A program made the translations under genes and the position numbers. Positions 1-8,498 of a DNA stretch of 64,000 nucleotides are shown piece by piece; position 1 is the stretch's first letter, and the number at the start of each line of letters is the position of its first letter. The notes below the pieces were generated by a model. That model had not been told where the DNA came from and made no database searches. It saw nothing but the letters and a program-made list of their open reading frames with translations. The stretch is from Verrucomicrobiia bacterium (GTDB taxonomy: Bacteria; Verrucomicrobiota; Verrucomicrobiia; JADLBR01; JAIBCM01). The stretch lies in assembly GCA_019694135.1 (NCBI GenBank), contig JAIBCM010000001.1, positions 434,001 to 498,000 of the forward strand. The letters are read 5' to 3'.

Positions 1-1
1 C

Positions 2-1006
2 ATGAAAACAAAATTATTATTTTTCCTCCTCGGAGTTAGTGCGTTAATTTTATTAAAATTTAATTTTTTAACGGATGCGATCGCAGCAGAAAAAACGCAA
101 ATCAATCGTCCTCCGCCAGGTTATAATCCTAGTAATTATTTTCTTCCTATGAGACCAGGCCTTTATCCAACTCTTGAGGATTTTATGGCTCTGGCAATTA
201 AAACCCCCATTTATTTTTGGGGCAAGGCAGTCGATGAGCAAGGCAACCCGATTGCAGACGCTAAAGTGAGATTTGGAATTCTGAGTAAACTTTCACTTAG
301 AAGCCAAGAGGAAAGATTTACCAAAACAGATAAAGATGGATTATTTTCCTTAACAGATGCTAAAGGAGCTTCATTATCTATTGATGTCTCTAAAGAAGGC
401 TATTATCAAATTAAGGAATCGAATGGAAAAATAGATTATTGCACGCCTCCCACAACAAAGGATCGACCTATTCCAACACCCGATAATCCTTCAATTTTTA
501 TTTTAAAAAAGAAAGGCATCGCCGAACCACTTTTAGAATCAGGCTTGAACAAAGACCTTCCAACCAACGGCACACCAGTTGAGATTAATTTACGAAATAT
601 CAAAGGAATCGTGAAAGATTCACCCGATTTAATTATTCAATGTTGGATCAACGGATCGATTTATGATTCCAACGGAAATTTTGGGTTCCCATGGAAAGCG
701 CGTTTGACGATGCCAGGCGGTGGGTTAATAGAGCGAAAAAATGAATTTGATTTTGTGGCTCCAGAAACAGGCTACCAATCAGTCATTGATTTTGAACATC
801 AATATCCACCAACAGGAACGAATCGATATACTAGATCAATTAATAAAGATTATTTTTTAAAATTGCCTGATGGTAAATATGCACGTGCCGAAATCGATAT
901 TGAAGTGGGACCTGAAAATTATATTTTAACTAAATCTCTGCTCAATCCATCGGGCTCTCGAAATTTAGAATATGATGAAACTAAAATAATCAGACCTTCT
1001 CCCTAG
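2..1006 (+). CDS. Secreted protein with carboxypeptidase-regulatory-like domain
   Basis: A 334-residue protein. The N-terminus is a signal peptide (MKTKLLFFLL, a hydrophobic core, then AIAA at about residue 29), so it is exported. Residues about 75-135 resemble a carboxypeptidase-regulatory-like (Ig-type) domain: 'GKAVDEQGNPIADAKVRFG' followed by 'TKTDKDGLFSL', the usual pattern of a repeated extracellular beta-sandwich. The rest is unrecognised. The ATG lies one base from the window edge, so no upstream RBS can be judged, but the signal peptide right after it supports this start. The specific role is unknown; a structural or binding role at the cell surface is an inference. Confidence 0.65.
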   Translation: MKTKLLFFLLGVSALILLKFNFLTDAIAAEKTQINRPPPGYNPSNYFLPMRPGLYPTLEDFMALAIKTPIYFWGKAVDEQGNPIADAKVRFGILSKLSLRSQEERFTKTDKDGLFSLTDAKGASLSIDVSKEGYYQIKESNGKIDYCTPPTTKDRPIPTPDNPSIFILKKKGIAEPLLESGLNKDLPTNGTPVEINLRNIKGIVKDSPDLIIQCWINGSIYDSNGNFGFPWKARLTMPGGGLIERKNEFDFVAPETGYQSVIDFEHQYPPTGTNRYTRSINKDYFLKLPDGKYARAEIDIEVGPENYILTKSLLNPSGSRNLEYDETKIIRPSP

Positions 1007-1555
1007 CCGTAAAATAATTTTAATATTTAAATCGCCTGGCGACGGACAGAGAGCGCCACCCCAGTTTTTTAATTATAAACTAACCATGCCCCGCTCCGGC
1101 ACTGCGCCTGCTAGAAACAGATAAGGCCTGGCAGTTTACGGGGTGATTTTACGGGGTCGACTCTTGATTATTGATGTCGTCGTTTACGGGGTCGACTCTT
1201 GATTATTGATGAAATAAGACAAGTTGGAATCAACTAAAACTTGCCGGCGAATGACCTGCCCAAAATGCTGCGCAATCGCTGCAGGCGGGCGCGAATAGGT
1301 TCGAAAATTACTGACTGCTGAGGGATGCGAAAATGGTACAGGTAAAATATTCGTATGATTAGGGAGATTAGGGGATAGTTTTAAAATTTATACCTTTGGT
1401 ATAATAATTGAACAATTTTGTTTATTAGTTTATTTAAGTTGTTTATTTATAATTACTTGATATTTTATAAATTTTCAGAAAAAGTGGGTCTTAAAGCTGT
1501 CTTTTATTCTCAAAGATTCACTGATTTTCATAGATAGTCAGATTGGAATGCGAAA
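1007..1555. other. 549-bp intergenic region with direct repeats and possible gene remnant
   Basis: No convincing gene lies here. The left half is GC-richer than its surroundings and contains two 29-bp direct repeats. A minus-strand open frame from about 1387 to 1184 has no ATG. It encodes a peptide of ordinary composition (for example HPSAVSNFRTYSRPPAAIAQ) and its stop codon lies in the second repeat copy, so it may be the decayed 3' end of a gene. Positions 1370-1555 are very AT-rich and I see nothing in them except possible promoter-like sequence. Confidence 0.5.
1148..1211. repeat. Two 29-bp direct repeats, 35-bp period
   Basis: The unit begins TTTACGGGGTCGACTCTTGA and ends TTATTGATG. It occurs identically at 1148-1176 and 1183-1211, with a partial third copy (GTTTACGGGGTGA) at about 1134-1146. 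From memory, motifs of the form GGGGTCnnnTCTTGA occur in repeats beside REP-associated (Y1/RAYT) transposases in several phyla. No transposase is present here, so the link is only a suggestion. Confidence 0.75.
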
Positions 1556-2596
1556 TTAAATTTCGATATCTATATGACAACTGTGGCAGGTGAAGCCGGC
1601 GCCAAAGGAGGTAAGCCAGAGGTGGCGAGTGGGTTGGGATTGACGCAAGTGTTCGGATAAAGCGAAAAGTATGGAGGGGCTGCTCATGTTGCCAAATTGG
1701 TGAAGGACGCGTTTGCTTTCAGGCAAATCATGAAGTTTCAGTTCTTTTTGAATTGCAGCCAAAACTAAGCTTCCTCCGGGGTGGGTCAAAATGCGATGGG
1801 CGCCATTTAATCCATTTTGTTCGTATAATTCCCGAACTGTTTTTCCCGCAAGCTGTGGCACGGCGACGTCTAGTCGGTTGCGAAGTTTTCCTGCCACATT
1901 TTCGAAACGCAATAGTTGACGGTGCTTCGGACGATGTAAGGAGCTAAAACTATGGCAGCGAATTTTGGGGCACTGTGGATTGGTCGATTTCCCCGACCAT
2001 AGACTCGCACTTGCGCCATCGCCAAATAAACAGAGACTAATTAATACGCCGGGATCGTTATCTATATAAAAAGCGGCGGAACAAATTTCTACAGCTAGAC
2101 AGGCCACGTTTTTTTCGGGATGTGCGGTGGTGAGTTGTGAAGCAAGCTGCAGCATAGGAATGGCCGCTCCGCAGCCTTGTCCCACGAGGTCGATGAGTTG
2201 GATGTTCGGTCGTAAACGGAGTTGTTCCGCAATATGGCTGGAAAGACCGGGGCAAAGGTAGCCGGTACAGGTGCAAACGATTAAAGCGTCAATTTCATTG
2301 GCTTTTAATGCCGCGCTGTGAAGCGCTTTTTGTAAAGCTTCCGTCCCTAGTTTGGGCGCTTCTTTTTCAAAGCGTTGGTTAAGCGCTTGCGCGTCGTCGG
2401 TAAAAAGTTTTTCCCAATGTTCCACGGCAAAATGGCGTTTGTGAATGCCTTGGCCTTTCAACAAAATTTTTTTTAAAAGTTGTTGAGAGTCGGGAGCTAA
2501 TTTTTCCAGTGTTTGGGAAGCGTTTAATAATTCCCAGCATTCCGATTGGGTAATCGAATGCGATGGGGTGACATTTTCTAAAGCAAGTTGATACAT
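1556..2596 (-). CDS. Type III polyketide synthase (chalcone/alkylresorcinol synthase family)
   Basis: A 346-residue ketosynthase of the chalcone/stilbene synthase superfamily, which condenses an acyl-CoA starter with malonyl-CoA units into pyrones or resorcinols. The full catalytic triad is visible: Cys142 in LVGQGCGAAIP, His272 in THPGGSLVLA and Asn303 in FGNMSSPS. The C-terminal GAGFTCHSC loop replaces the usual GPG/GFG loop motif. The start MYQLALENV (2596) is chosen because it follows the stop of the upstream flavoprotein gene by one base; an upstream in-frame start at 2626 would overlap that gene. It is the last gene of a methyltransferase-flavoprotein-PKS operon. The starter (probably a fatty acyl thioester) and product are inferred. 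Confidence 0.9.
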   Translation of the reverse strand: MYQLALENVTPSHSITQSECWELLNASQTLEKLAPDSQQLLKKILLKGQGIHKRHFAVEHWEKLFTDDAQALNQRFEKEAPKLGTEALQKALHSAALKANEIDALIVCTCTGYLCPGLSSHIAEQLRLRPNIQLIDLVGQGCGAAIPMLQLASQLTTAHPEKNVACLAVEICSAAFYIDNDPGVLISLCLFGDGASASLWSGKSTNPQCPKIRCHSFSSLHRPKHRQLLRFENVAGKLRNRLDVAVPQLAGKTVRELYEQNGLNGAHRILTHPGGSLVLAAIQKELKLHDLPESKRVLHQFGNMSSPSILFALSEHLRQSQPTRHLWLTSFGAGFTCHSCHIDIEI

Positions 2597-2597
2597 G

Positions 2598-3626
2598 TTA
2601 ACGCACCAGATGAAATAAATGAGCAAAGGGCAAAAGCCGATAAGTGTTTAACCAAGACAATATTTTTTGACCCCACGAATTTAATAAGAAAGGATGCAGC
2701 CAAGTCGCATAACGCATAGGTCTTTGGAATTGTCGATCTAATCTCTGCTGTACGCGCGTGACGCAATCATCCCATGAAATATTTTGTTTTGCAAATGCTA
2801 CAATCGGATCCCAAGCCAATGAAGCCGATTGCAAAGCCATACTCATGCCGTGTCCCGTGAAAGGTGGAATCATGCGTTCGCAATCGCCTAAGAACAAAAG
2901 CCCTGGACTTCGTTTTTGAGAATTTAGTCCACACTGAAATCCTGCAACGGCTACTTGGGAATGGGGTCGTGGCACTGCGAGTTTCACTCTTTCGGCCAGG
3001 TCAGGTAGCCCGGCAGCTTCTAAATGAAAGTTGATTGTGTTTTCAAAATGGCCTTCAGCTTTCGTGCGACGAAAAAGTCCGCAAAGATTTATCCATCCCT
3101 CCTCGACTTGCGAAAGCCCGACATAACCGGTTTTGCCCAGGTGCATTTCCAGGTCGCTAGCTAGTTCTAAATTTTTTAAATGAATTTTTAAGCCATACCA
3201 ATCACTGCGCGGCACTCTTACACGACCTATCGCCAAAACTTCTCCTTCCTGTCTCGAGGGCTCCTGGCGTTGGTTACCATGCAGCTCCCCTCCCCATTCG
3301 CGCAGATGTTGGGAAAGTTTGTGATCCAGATAAAATCGCGATAATCCCAAGGAGGGGGTGGGCAAGGTTGCAGTGATCAATTTTTTTTGTTTGAGCCACC
3401 ATGTCACGGTTTGATGAGAAACGGCTTGTTGCAACTCTTTTTGGAATCCTAGAGATGCGAGAATGTTTTGACCTGTAGCGCTTATCAATTCTCCACAAAC
3501 GCGATGTCGGGGATAATATCCTGCCTCGATCACTTCCACAGGAACTTGTCGCTGTCGCAGACCAATCGCCAAAGCAAGCCCAGCCAAGCCACCTCCTAAA
3601 ATGCGAATGGAATTTATTTGTGCCAT
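2598..3626 (-). CDS. FAD-dependent oxidoreductase / hydroxylase of the PKS operon
   Basis: About 342 residues. It opens with a dinucleotide-binding fold (IRILGGGLAGLALAIGLR, the GxGxxG region), followed by PRHRVCGELIS, typical of the geranylgeranyl-reductase/aromatic-hydroxylase flavoproteins, and a later FAD motif LLFLGDCERMIPPFTGHGMSMALQSA. The chosen start MAQINSIRI (3626) begins at the Rossmann fold and overlaps the methyltransferase stop by 13 bp; the longer frame to 3692 would add an implausible tail. In comparable bacterial phenolic-lipid operons (such as srsABC of Streptomyces griseus) a flavoprotein hydroxylates the resorcinol made by the PKS. That role is an inference here. Confidence 0.8.
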   Translation of the reverse strand: MAQINSIRILGGGLAGLALAIGLRQRQVPVEVIEAGYYPRHRVCGELISATGQNILASLGFQKELQQAVSHQTVTWWLKQKKLITATLPTPSLGLSRFYLDHKLSQHLREWGGELHGNQRQEPSRQEGEVLAIGRVRVPRSDWYGLKIHLKNLELASDLEMHLGKTGYVGLSQVEEGWINLCGLFRRTKAEGHFENTINFHLEAAGLPDLAERVKLAVPRPHSQVAVAGFQCGLNSQKRSPGLLFLGDCERMIPPFTGHGMSMALQSASLAWDPIVAFAKQNISWDDCVTRVQQRLDRQFQRPMRYATWLHPFLLNSWGQKILSWLNTYRLLPFAHLFHLVR

Positions 3627-4270
3627 GCGATGAAACGATAAGCGCCACGCCACGTCTGGCTTAGAGTTATTGTCCAATGTTGCGGATCCCATCCCATCGC
3701 TTGAGTTAATTCACCATCTCGGAAACCTGCTTTCACGCTCAGGCTTGCGTCATGACGAGTCACGCGATTCATGCCGAATGAAGTCAAGAGGTTAGCTTGC
3801 CAAAGATGAATTTTTTTTCGCACAGGTTCCACCGCAATAAAATAACGACAGTTTTTTTGAATGCGCTGCCCCAACTCAGCAAGCTGGGACAAAGAAAAAT
3901 GGTGCAAAACTAAACAGGCAATAACTCCCTCGACTTTTGACCATTGATCCCATTGCCAAAGATTACCCTGTTGCCAATCCCACGCCGCTGGCCATTGCTC
4001 GGGTCGCGGAGCAAAATCCAAACCGGTAACATGACAATGATTTTTTTCTATTGTGCGTGCAAGTTGTTTGCCTAAATGACCATCGCCCGCTCCCACTTCC
4101 ACCCACTGGTGAATATGAAACTCGCGTTGGGCTCGCTGAATTTGTTGCAAAAGCCAGGAAGTATTTCTCATTGCGGCATTCACACGAACCAAATCCCGCC
4201 GCGATGCAATAGCATCAGTATGATGATGTGGAAGAGTGTCCAAAATTTCCGGTGTCAATGACCTAAACAC
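3614..4270 (-). CDS. Class I SAM-dependent methyltransferase of the PKS operon
   Basis: A 218-residue protein with the SAM-binding motif I VEVGAGDGHLGKQLA at about residues 58-72, then an acidic motif II region (CHVTGLDFAP) and a motif IV-like segment EGVIACLVLHHFSLSQLAEL. It is first in the operon, overlapping the flavoprotein gene by 13 bp. By analogy with phenolic-lipid operons it probably O- or C-methylates the polyketide. The fold is clear, but the substrate is inferred from context. Confidence 0.8.
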   Translation of the reverse strand: MFRSLTPEILDTLPHHHTDAIASRRDLVRVNAAMRNTSWLLQQIQRAQREFHIHQWVEVGAGDGHLGKQLARTIEKNHCHVTGLDFAPRPEQWPAAWDWQQGNLWQWDQWSKVEGVIACLVLHHFSLSQLAELGQRIQKNCRYFIAVEPVRKKIHLWQANLLTSFGMNRVTRHDASLSVKAGFRDGELTQAMGWDPQHWTITLSQTWRGAYRFIAWHK

Positions 4271-4277
4271 AAAAAGT

Positions 4278-4305
4278 AAATTAAAACAGACATAAAAACT
4301 GTCAA
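4278..4305 (-). promoter_or_regulatory. Predicted sigma-70-like promoter of the PKS operon
   Basis: On the minus strand, -35 TTGACA (4300-4305) is separated by 16 bp from -10 TAATTT (4278-4283), just upstream of the methyltransferase start at 4270. The -35 is a perfect consensus. It sits back to back with the plus-strand promoter at 4346. Confidence 0.5.
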
Positions 4306-4345
4306 ACGAAGTCTATTTTTACTCATCATTTCAACTTCCCAATCA

Positions 4346-4373
4346 TTGACAAAAAAGCAATCGTTGTTATATT
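4346..4373 (+). promoter_or_regulatory. Predicted promoter of the secreted-protein pair
   Basis: -35 TTGACA (4346-4351), 16-bp spacer and -10 TATATT (4368-4373). It lies 40 bp upstream of the ATG at 4414, which is preceded by a GAGGAA ribosome-binding site at 4402-4407. Confidence 0.55.
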
Positions 4374-4413
4374 GATTAGTTTGGATAAGTGAATTTCAAC
4401 CGAGGAAATTTGA

Positions 4414-5589
4414 ATGAAAAAAATATTTTTTGCCGCTATCTTTTTCCCTAGTCTTCTCTTACAGACTCAAGCTCAAATTGCTATTAATAATTTAGGCCAA
4501 GTTTACACTCAAAACTTTGATTCATTGGGAACTAACAGCGTCAATTGGACCAATGAAGTTACGATTCCTGGCTGGCGATTTGTTCAATCTACTAATGCAA
4601 TCGATGCAGGATCGATTACTACCGCAACGGTTACTGATGGAAATTTATTTCTATTTTTTGATGGAATGGCATTTAATTATGGCGCAACAGGCAATCCAGA
4701 TAGAGCTTTGGGCAGCGCGGCAGGTCCTATTTTAGGTCTTGGCGCTACCAATGAATTCTTTTTTGGAGCGCGATTTGTCAATTCTACAGGCAACACGATC
4801 ACTAACGTAAGCGTTTCTTATTTTGGAGAACAATGGCGCGATCAAGCTGCAACTCAGCAAACCTTGCGTTTTTTTCACCGCGTAGGAGGCACCGATTTCT
4901 TAGGCGATCCCAATAATGTGGGATGGATTGCAACTCCTACCCTTGACTTTACCAGCCTACAAAACATGAATGCCAACATGAGTTTAAATGGCAATGCTCC
5001 TGCTAACCGAACTAATATCATTAACAACCTTTCCGTTACAATTGCTCCCAATGAAGAATTCTGGATTCGATGGTCTGATACGGATGATCCCGGCGTTAAT
5101 AACGATCAACTCTTGGGTATTGATGATCTATCCATCACTTTTACAGGAATTGCGAGCGGCAATACGAATAATCCGCCTTCACCTAACACCAATAATATTT
5201 TAAACGTCAGCGTAGAACTTAAAAAGCCTAACCCTGCAAAAAAACTCAAGTTCGCTCAAAAGGGATTCAAAGTAAAAGCCTGGTTGCGCAGCACCAATAC
5301 CTTAAGTAAGGCTTCTTTTGCAGCTTTTGGAGGAAGCGGCACGAACGCGCCCACGAATTTAACCTTTACCGATTTTGGCACTTTTAAAATCTTAACGAAA
5401 GGCAAACTTTTCAAGAAAAAAGGAGTTAATGTTCTTGCAAAAACTAAGGGCAAAACCAATAAAGCCGGTATTGGCATTCCCGCAGGCTCTTCACCAGTCA
5501 CTCTGGTAATCAAAGTCGATGGCCTGCAAGGCACCAATGCTGCCAGCGCGCTGGTTACTAATGTCTTTTCAGATGTTATTGTAAAATAA
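4414..5589 (+). CDS. Secreted repeat-type surface protein, paralogue 1
   Basis: 391 residues with a signal peptide (MKKIFFAAIFFPSLLLQTQAQ). The mature N-terminus, 'GQVYTQNFDSLGTNSVNWTN...IPGWRF', has the pattern of a family of secreted beta-rich proteins common in Verrucomicrobiota and Bacteroidota. The C-terminal third (from about residue 270) is rich in Lys, Asn and Thr with short beta-strand repeats (FTDFGTFKILTKGKLFKKKG). It has a clear RBS (GAGGAA) and its own promoter, and is followed by a terminator. It shares both halves with the next gene, so the two are a tandem duplication. No enzymatic motif is visible. Confidence 0.7.
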   Translation: MKKIFFAAIFFPSLLLQTQAQIAINNLGQVYTQNFDSLGTNSVNWTNEVTIPGWRFVQSTNAIDAGSITTATVTDGNLFLFFDGMAFNYGATGNPDRALGSAAGPILGLGATNEFFFGARFVNSTGNTITNVSVSYFGEQWRDQAATQQTLRFFHRVGGTDFLGDPNNVGWIATPTLDFTSLQNMNANMSLNGNAPANRTNIINNLSVTIAPNEEFWIRWSDTDDPGVNNDQLLGIDDLSITFTGIASGNTNNPPSPNTNNILNVSVELKKPNPAKKLKFAQKGFKVKAWLRSTNTLSKASFAAFGGSGTNAPTNLTFTDFGTFKILTKGKLFKKKGVNVLAKTKGKTNKAGIGIPAGSSPVTLVIKVDGLQGTNAASALVTNVFSDVIVK

Positions 5590-5606
5590 TTTTTACTAAT
5601 CGAATG

Positions 5607-5637
5607 AAGCCCGTATGAAAAATTGTGGGCTTTTTTT
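5607..5637 (+). terminator. Rho-independent terminator
   Basis: A 6-bp stem AAGCCC (5607-5612) / GGGCTT (5627-5632) with a 14-nt loop, running straight into a T tract (5631-5637), 17 bp after the stop of the first secreted-protein gene. It also rules out the in-frame ATG at 5615 as a start, because that codon falls in the loop. Confidence 0.75.
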
Positions 5638-5683
5638 ATTATTATTTGACTTCGCTCCAAATCTAAATACATTCCCGCCAATT

Positions 5684-6838
5684 ATGAAAAATTTATCTCT
5701 CTATCTTGGATTTATTGTAGCTGTTACTTTATCTTCGTTTTCGACAGCTCAAGCCGAAATTGGAATTGATGGCTTGCCTTACTTTTATGCAGAAGATTTT
5801 AATCAACTCGGTATCAATCCTGGATTTCCTTACCCTTGGGAAGACAATGTGAATCGGGTTGGATGGTATTGGATAGAATCCACAGCTAGTGGCGATCATA
5901 CGGTGCCAGCATTGATTGATAATGATGGCTCCAAAACACAGCCGGCTCCTTACTATTTTGGCACCAGCACCGAGGTTGCTTTAGGCGCTATTCCTGGCAA
6001 TGGCTTGAATTATGCCTGGGAAATAAAATTTTATAACAACAACTTTTTAAATATTACCAATATTGATATTTCGTTTGTTGTGGAACAATGGAACGATAAT
6101 AGTCTTACCCCACAATCCCTTTCACTTTTTTATTACATTGGCAATAATTCAAAACCGGAACCGAATGAATGGATTCCGCTTTCTCATCCGGGCCTAACTG
6201 CTCCACAATCTTCTTCTCAAGGAATTTTGAACGGTAATTTACCCTCTAATCAAAATCTAGTTTCCATTAACTTACCTTCTACGGCCATGGTAGTAAATCC
6301 AGGACAAAGATTTTGGCTGCGCTGGGAATATCGCAACAACGGAGGCAACTCCTATCCTGGCCTTGGCATTGATAATCTCACCATAGATTTTCAAGGAGAA
6401 AGAGTTCCTATTTTTGCCGAGTTTACTCGTCCTCGGGGAGACACTTTTTTAAGATATAGAAGTAAAAAAGGATTTAAGATCAAAGGCAGAATTGGTTTAG
6501 AAGAAGGTGTTGAAACCGAAGGTAAAGGGAAAGGAAATGATGCTCCCAAAATTAAACGCATTTCTTACGCCACTTATCGAACCGAATCGGGTGAAACCTT
6601 AATCCCAGCTGATTTAGAATTCACTGAATTTGGCCGATTCAAAGTCCTGCACAAAGGTAGACTTTATCGCAAAGGTTATCTTGCAGTTTTTAAAACGGGT
6701 AAACGAAAAAATCGTGCAGGTCGCGGCTTAAAAGGCTCGGCTCCTCTTCATATGGCTTTCAAAGTGGAGTACGATCGCATGGGTCTTGAAAACACCGTTT
6801 ACTATGCTCACACCTTTTTTGAGCCAGAAATTAAATAA
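5684..6838 (+). CDS. Secreted repeat-type surface protein, paralogue 2
   Basis: About 384 residues with a signal peptide (MKNLSLYLGFIVAVTLSSFS...AQA). The open frame reaches back to 5615, but that ATG lies inside the preceding terminator, so 5684 is the start. The mature protein begins IGIDGLPYFYAEDFNQLGI, aligned with QNFDSLGT in the neighbour. Both share a WIxxxHPG/WIATPTLDF segment, a G(I/L)GIDDL/GLGIDNL motif before the linker, and a Lys-rich C-terminal module (FTEFGRFKVLHKGRLYRKG here). It is probably a duplicated surface or extracellular protein of unknown ligand. Confidence 0.65.
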   Translation: MKNLSLYLGFIVAVTLSSFSTAQAEIGIDGLPYFYAEDFNQLGINPGFPYPWEDNVNRVGWYWIESTASGDHTVPALIDNDGSKTQPAPYYFGTSTEVALGAIPGNGLNYAWEIKFYNNNFLNITNIDISFVVEQWNDNSLTPQSLSLFYYIGNNSKPEPNEWIPLSHPGLTAPQSSSQGILNGNLPSNQNLVSINLPSTAMVVNPGQRFWLRWEYRNNGGNSYPGLGIDNLTIDFQGERVPIFAEFTRPRGDTFLRYRSKKGFKIKGRIGLEEGVETEGKGKGNDAPKIKRISYATYRTESGETLIPADLEFTEFGRFKVLHKGRLYRKGYLAVFKTGKRKNRAGRGLKGSAPLHMAFKVEYDRMGLENTVYYAHTFFEPEIK

Positions 6839-7381
6839 TTATTTCAACAGAGCTCTTAAAGATTTCTGTAAACTCGATCGCGTGGCAGAATCCATGCGAT
6901 CGATAAAAAGAATTCCTTGGAGATGATCAAACTCGTGCTGGATAGCGCGAGCAATCAGTCCCTCGCCCTTCCATTGAACCACATTTCCTTCTAAGTCCTG
7001 AGCCTCCACTTCAACTTGCACAGATCGGGAAATATCCGCCGTAATGTCGGGGAAACTCAAGCAACCTTCTACATCGACGTAACGTTTCTTAACGATCTGA
7101 ATTTTGGGATTAACCAACACCATCGGCATCCAATCTTCCAAAGCGACTTCTTTTTCTTTTACCCAAAGTCGAGAGGGACGATTTTCCAAATACGGCACAT
7201 CTAATACACATAGTTGCAAAGCCTGCCCTACTTGCTGCGCCGCCAAACCAATCCCCATGGCATCCCGCATCGTATCCATCATATCCTCAGCCAAAGTAAT
7301 AATTTCAGCCGTAATAGAATGAATGGGTTCACCTTTCTTCCTCAAAATAGGATCGCCGTATTGAACAATAGGTAAAATCAT
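6839..7381 (-). CDS. def: Peptide deformylase
   Basis: 180 residues. It removes the N-terminal formyl group from nascent proteins at the ribosome. All three metal-site motifs are present: GIGLAAQQVG (motif 1, residues about 43-52), EGCLSFPD (motif 2, metal-binding Cys) and QHEFDHLQG (motif 3, HExxH). Length is normal. The start ATG overlaps the exbD stop (ATGA, 7378-7381), so it is translationally coupled as the last gene of the tonB-exbB-exbD operon, an uncommon partner. The right arm ends one base after the stop of the convergent secreted-protein gene. Confidence 0.95.
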   Translation of the reverse strand: MILPIVQYGDPILRKKGEPIHSITAEIITLAEDMMDTMRDAMGIGLAAQQVGQALQLCVLDVPYLENRPSRLWVKEKEVALEDWMPMVLVNPKIQIVKKRYVDVEGCLSFPDITADISRSVQVEVEAQDLEGNVVQWKGEGLIARAIQHEFDHLQGILFIDRMDSATRSSLQKSLRALLK

Positions 7382-7791
7382 GGTTTTTTCGCGGGCTCTG
7401 TAAAAGCCGGAATATTTTCAATGCCCGCCTCTTTAAAAGCATCTAACACTTTAATTATCAAACCAAAATCCGCTTTTTCATCTGCTTTCATAGCAACTGT
7501 CCTCGCATCTTTATTTTTTTTATTCCGCTTCAAACGCTCAGCTAGCTGATCCCATGCAATTGCCTCCTTTTCCCAAAAAAGTTTATTGTCCTCAGTTACA
7601 TAAATCACAATCGGCTCTTTTAATTCGGCCGCCGCGGCTTGTTTCGATTCAGGCAACTGAATCTCGACCGCCGGCTGCTCTTGCTTAAAGGTTGTCGTTA
7701 CAATAAAAAAAATGAGCAACAACACTAAAATGTCAATGAGCGACACAATATTAATGACGGGCCTTCGCTGACTGCGTTGATAAAAAGCCAT
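7378..7791 (-). CDS. exbD: ExbD/TolR biopolymer transport protein
   Basis: 137 residues. It has one transmembrane helix near the N-terminus (VSLIDILVLLLIFFIVTTTF) with the conserved Asp of this family (LIDILV), then a periplasmic domain rich in Lys and Glu. With ExbB it forms the proton-driven motor that energises TonB at the inner membrane. It starts 4 bp after exbB and overlaps def by 4 bp. Confidence 0.9.
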   Translation of the reverse strand: MAFYQRSQRRPVINIVSLIDILVLLLIFFIVTTTFKQEQPAVEIQLPESKQAAAAELKEPIVIYVTEDNKLFWEKEAIAWDQLAERLKRNKKNKDARTVAMKADEKADFGLIIKVLDAFKEAGIENIPAFTEPAKKP

Positions 7792-7795
7792 AACA

Positions 7796-8431
7796 TTATT
7801 GAGAAGAAGAATTACGCGAACGATACCAATGACTCAAAAACTCGCCACATAACGATTCCATTTCCGCCGCTAAACTTTCCACCTTTTTACTGTAATAACT
7901 CCAAAAGGTTAAGGTCGGAATCGCAATGACCAAACCCGCCACCGTCGTATTCAACGCCTCAGAAATACCGCGCGCTATCCCCATGCCTTGCGTCGACAAG
8001 CCTTGCACTCCCACATTTTCAAAAACTTTAACGAGCCCTGACACCGTCCCTAACAGCCCCAGCAATGGAGCTACCCCCACAACAATCTCCAATAAAACCA
8101 AACCACGTTCCAATGTAACAATCTCGTGACGCGCCTGCATTTGCAACGTTTCCGATGTTTCGCTTTTTGAAAAATCCTGATGATTAATCACTAATTTAAT
8201 CAATCGCGCTAAGGAAGATTTGCCTTCCGTAGCTTTTAACAACAACGTTTGCTCTTCCCGAGGAAATTTCAGAATTAAATCCACAAGCGCTTGAGGCGAC
8301 ACTCGATTTCGTCGCAAAGCAATACCCCGCTCAATAATAATGGTTAACGCTAAAACCGAACATAAACCCAGCGGAATCATAAAAAGACCGCCCTTTAATA
8401 AAAAATCAATCGCTGCCGGATTCCAATTCAT
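7796..8431 (-). CDS. exbB: ExbB/TolQ/MotA proton channel protein
   Basis: 211 residues with three membrane segments: about 15-35 (GLFMIPLGLCSVLALTIIIE), about 110-130 (GLVLLEIVVGVAPLLGLLGT) and about 155-180 (TTVAGLVIAIPTLTFWSYY). The signature VAPLLGLLGTVSGLVKVFE and the downstream GIARGISEALNTTVAGLVIAIP are diagnostic of the MotA/TolQ/ExbB channel. It sits between a TonB-like gene and exbD, so it most likely serves outer-membrane TonB-dependent transport rather than Tol-Pal. Confidence 0.92.
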   Translation of the reverse strand: MNWNPAAIDFLLKGGLFMIPLGLCSVLALTIIIERGIALRRNRVSPQALVDLILKFPREEQTLLLKATEGKSSLARLIKLVINHQDFSKSETSETLQMQARHEIVTLERGLVLLEIVVGVAPLLGLLGTVSGLVKVFENVGVQGLSTQGMGIARGISEALNTTVAGLVIAIPTLTFWSYYSKKVESLAAEMESLCGEFLSHWYRSRNSSSQ

Positions 8432-8498
8432 ATGCTTGGCATTAAACCGTTTTTCTTAACTTCTGCAAATCTTTCCGCCAACTTCATGACCCCATCCT

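Noticed and set aside
5256-5681. Minus-strand frame of 141 codons opposite the secreted proteins
   Set aside because: It runs antisense to a Lys-rich repetitive coding region and across a terminator, with no RBS or motif.
5615-5683. Upstream ATG for the second secreted protein
   Set aside because: The codon falls in the loop of a rho-independent terminator; a signal peptide begins cleanly at 5684.
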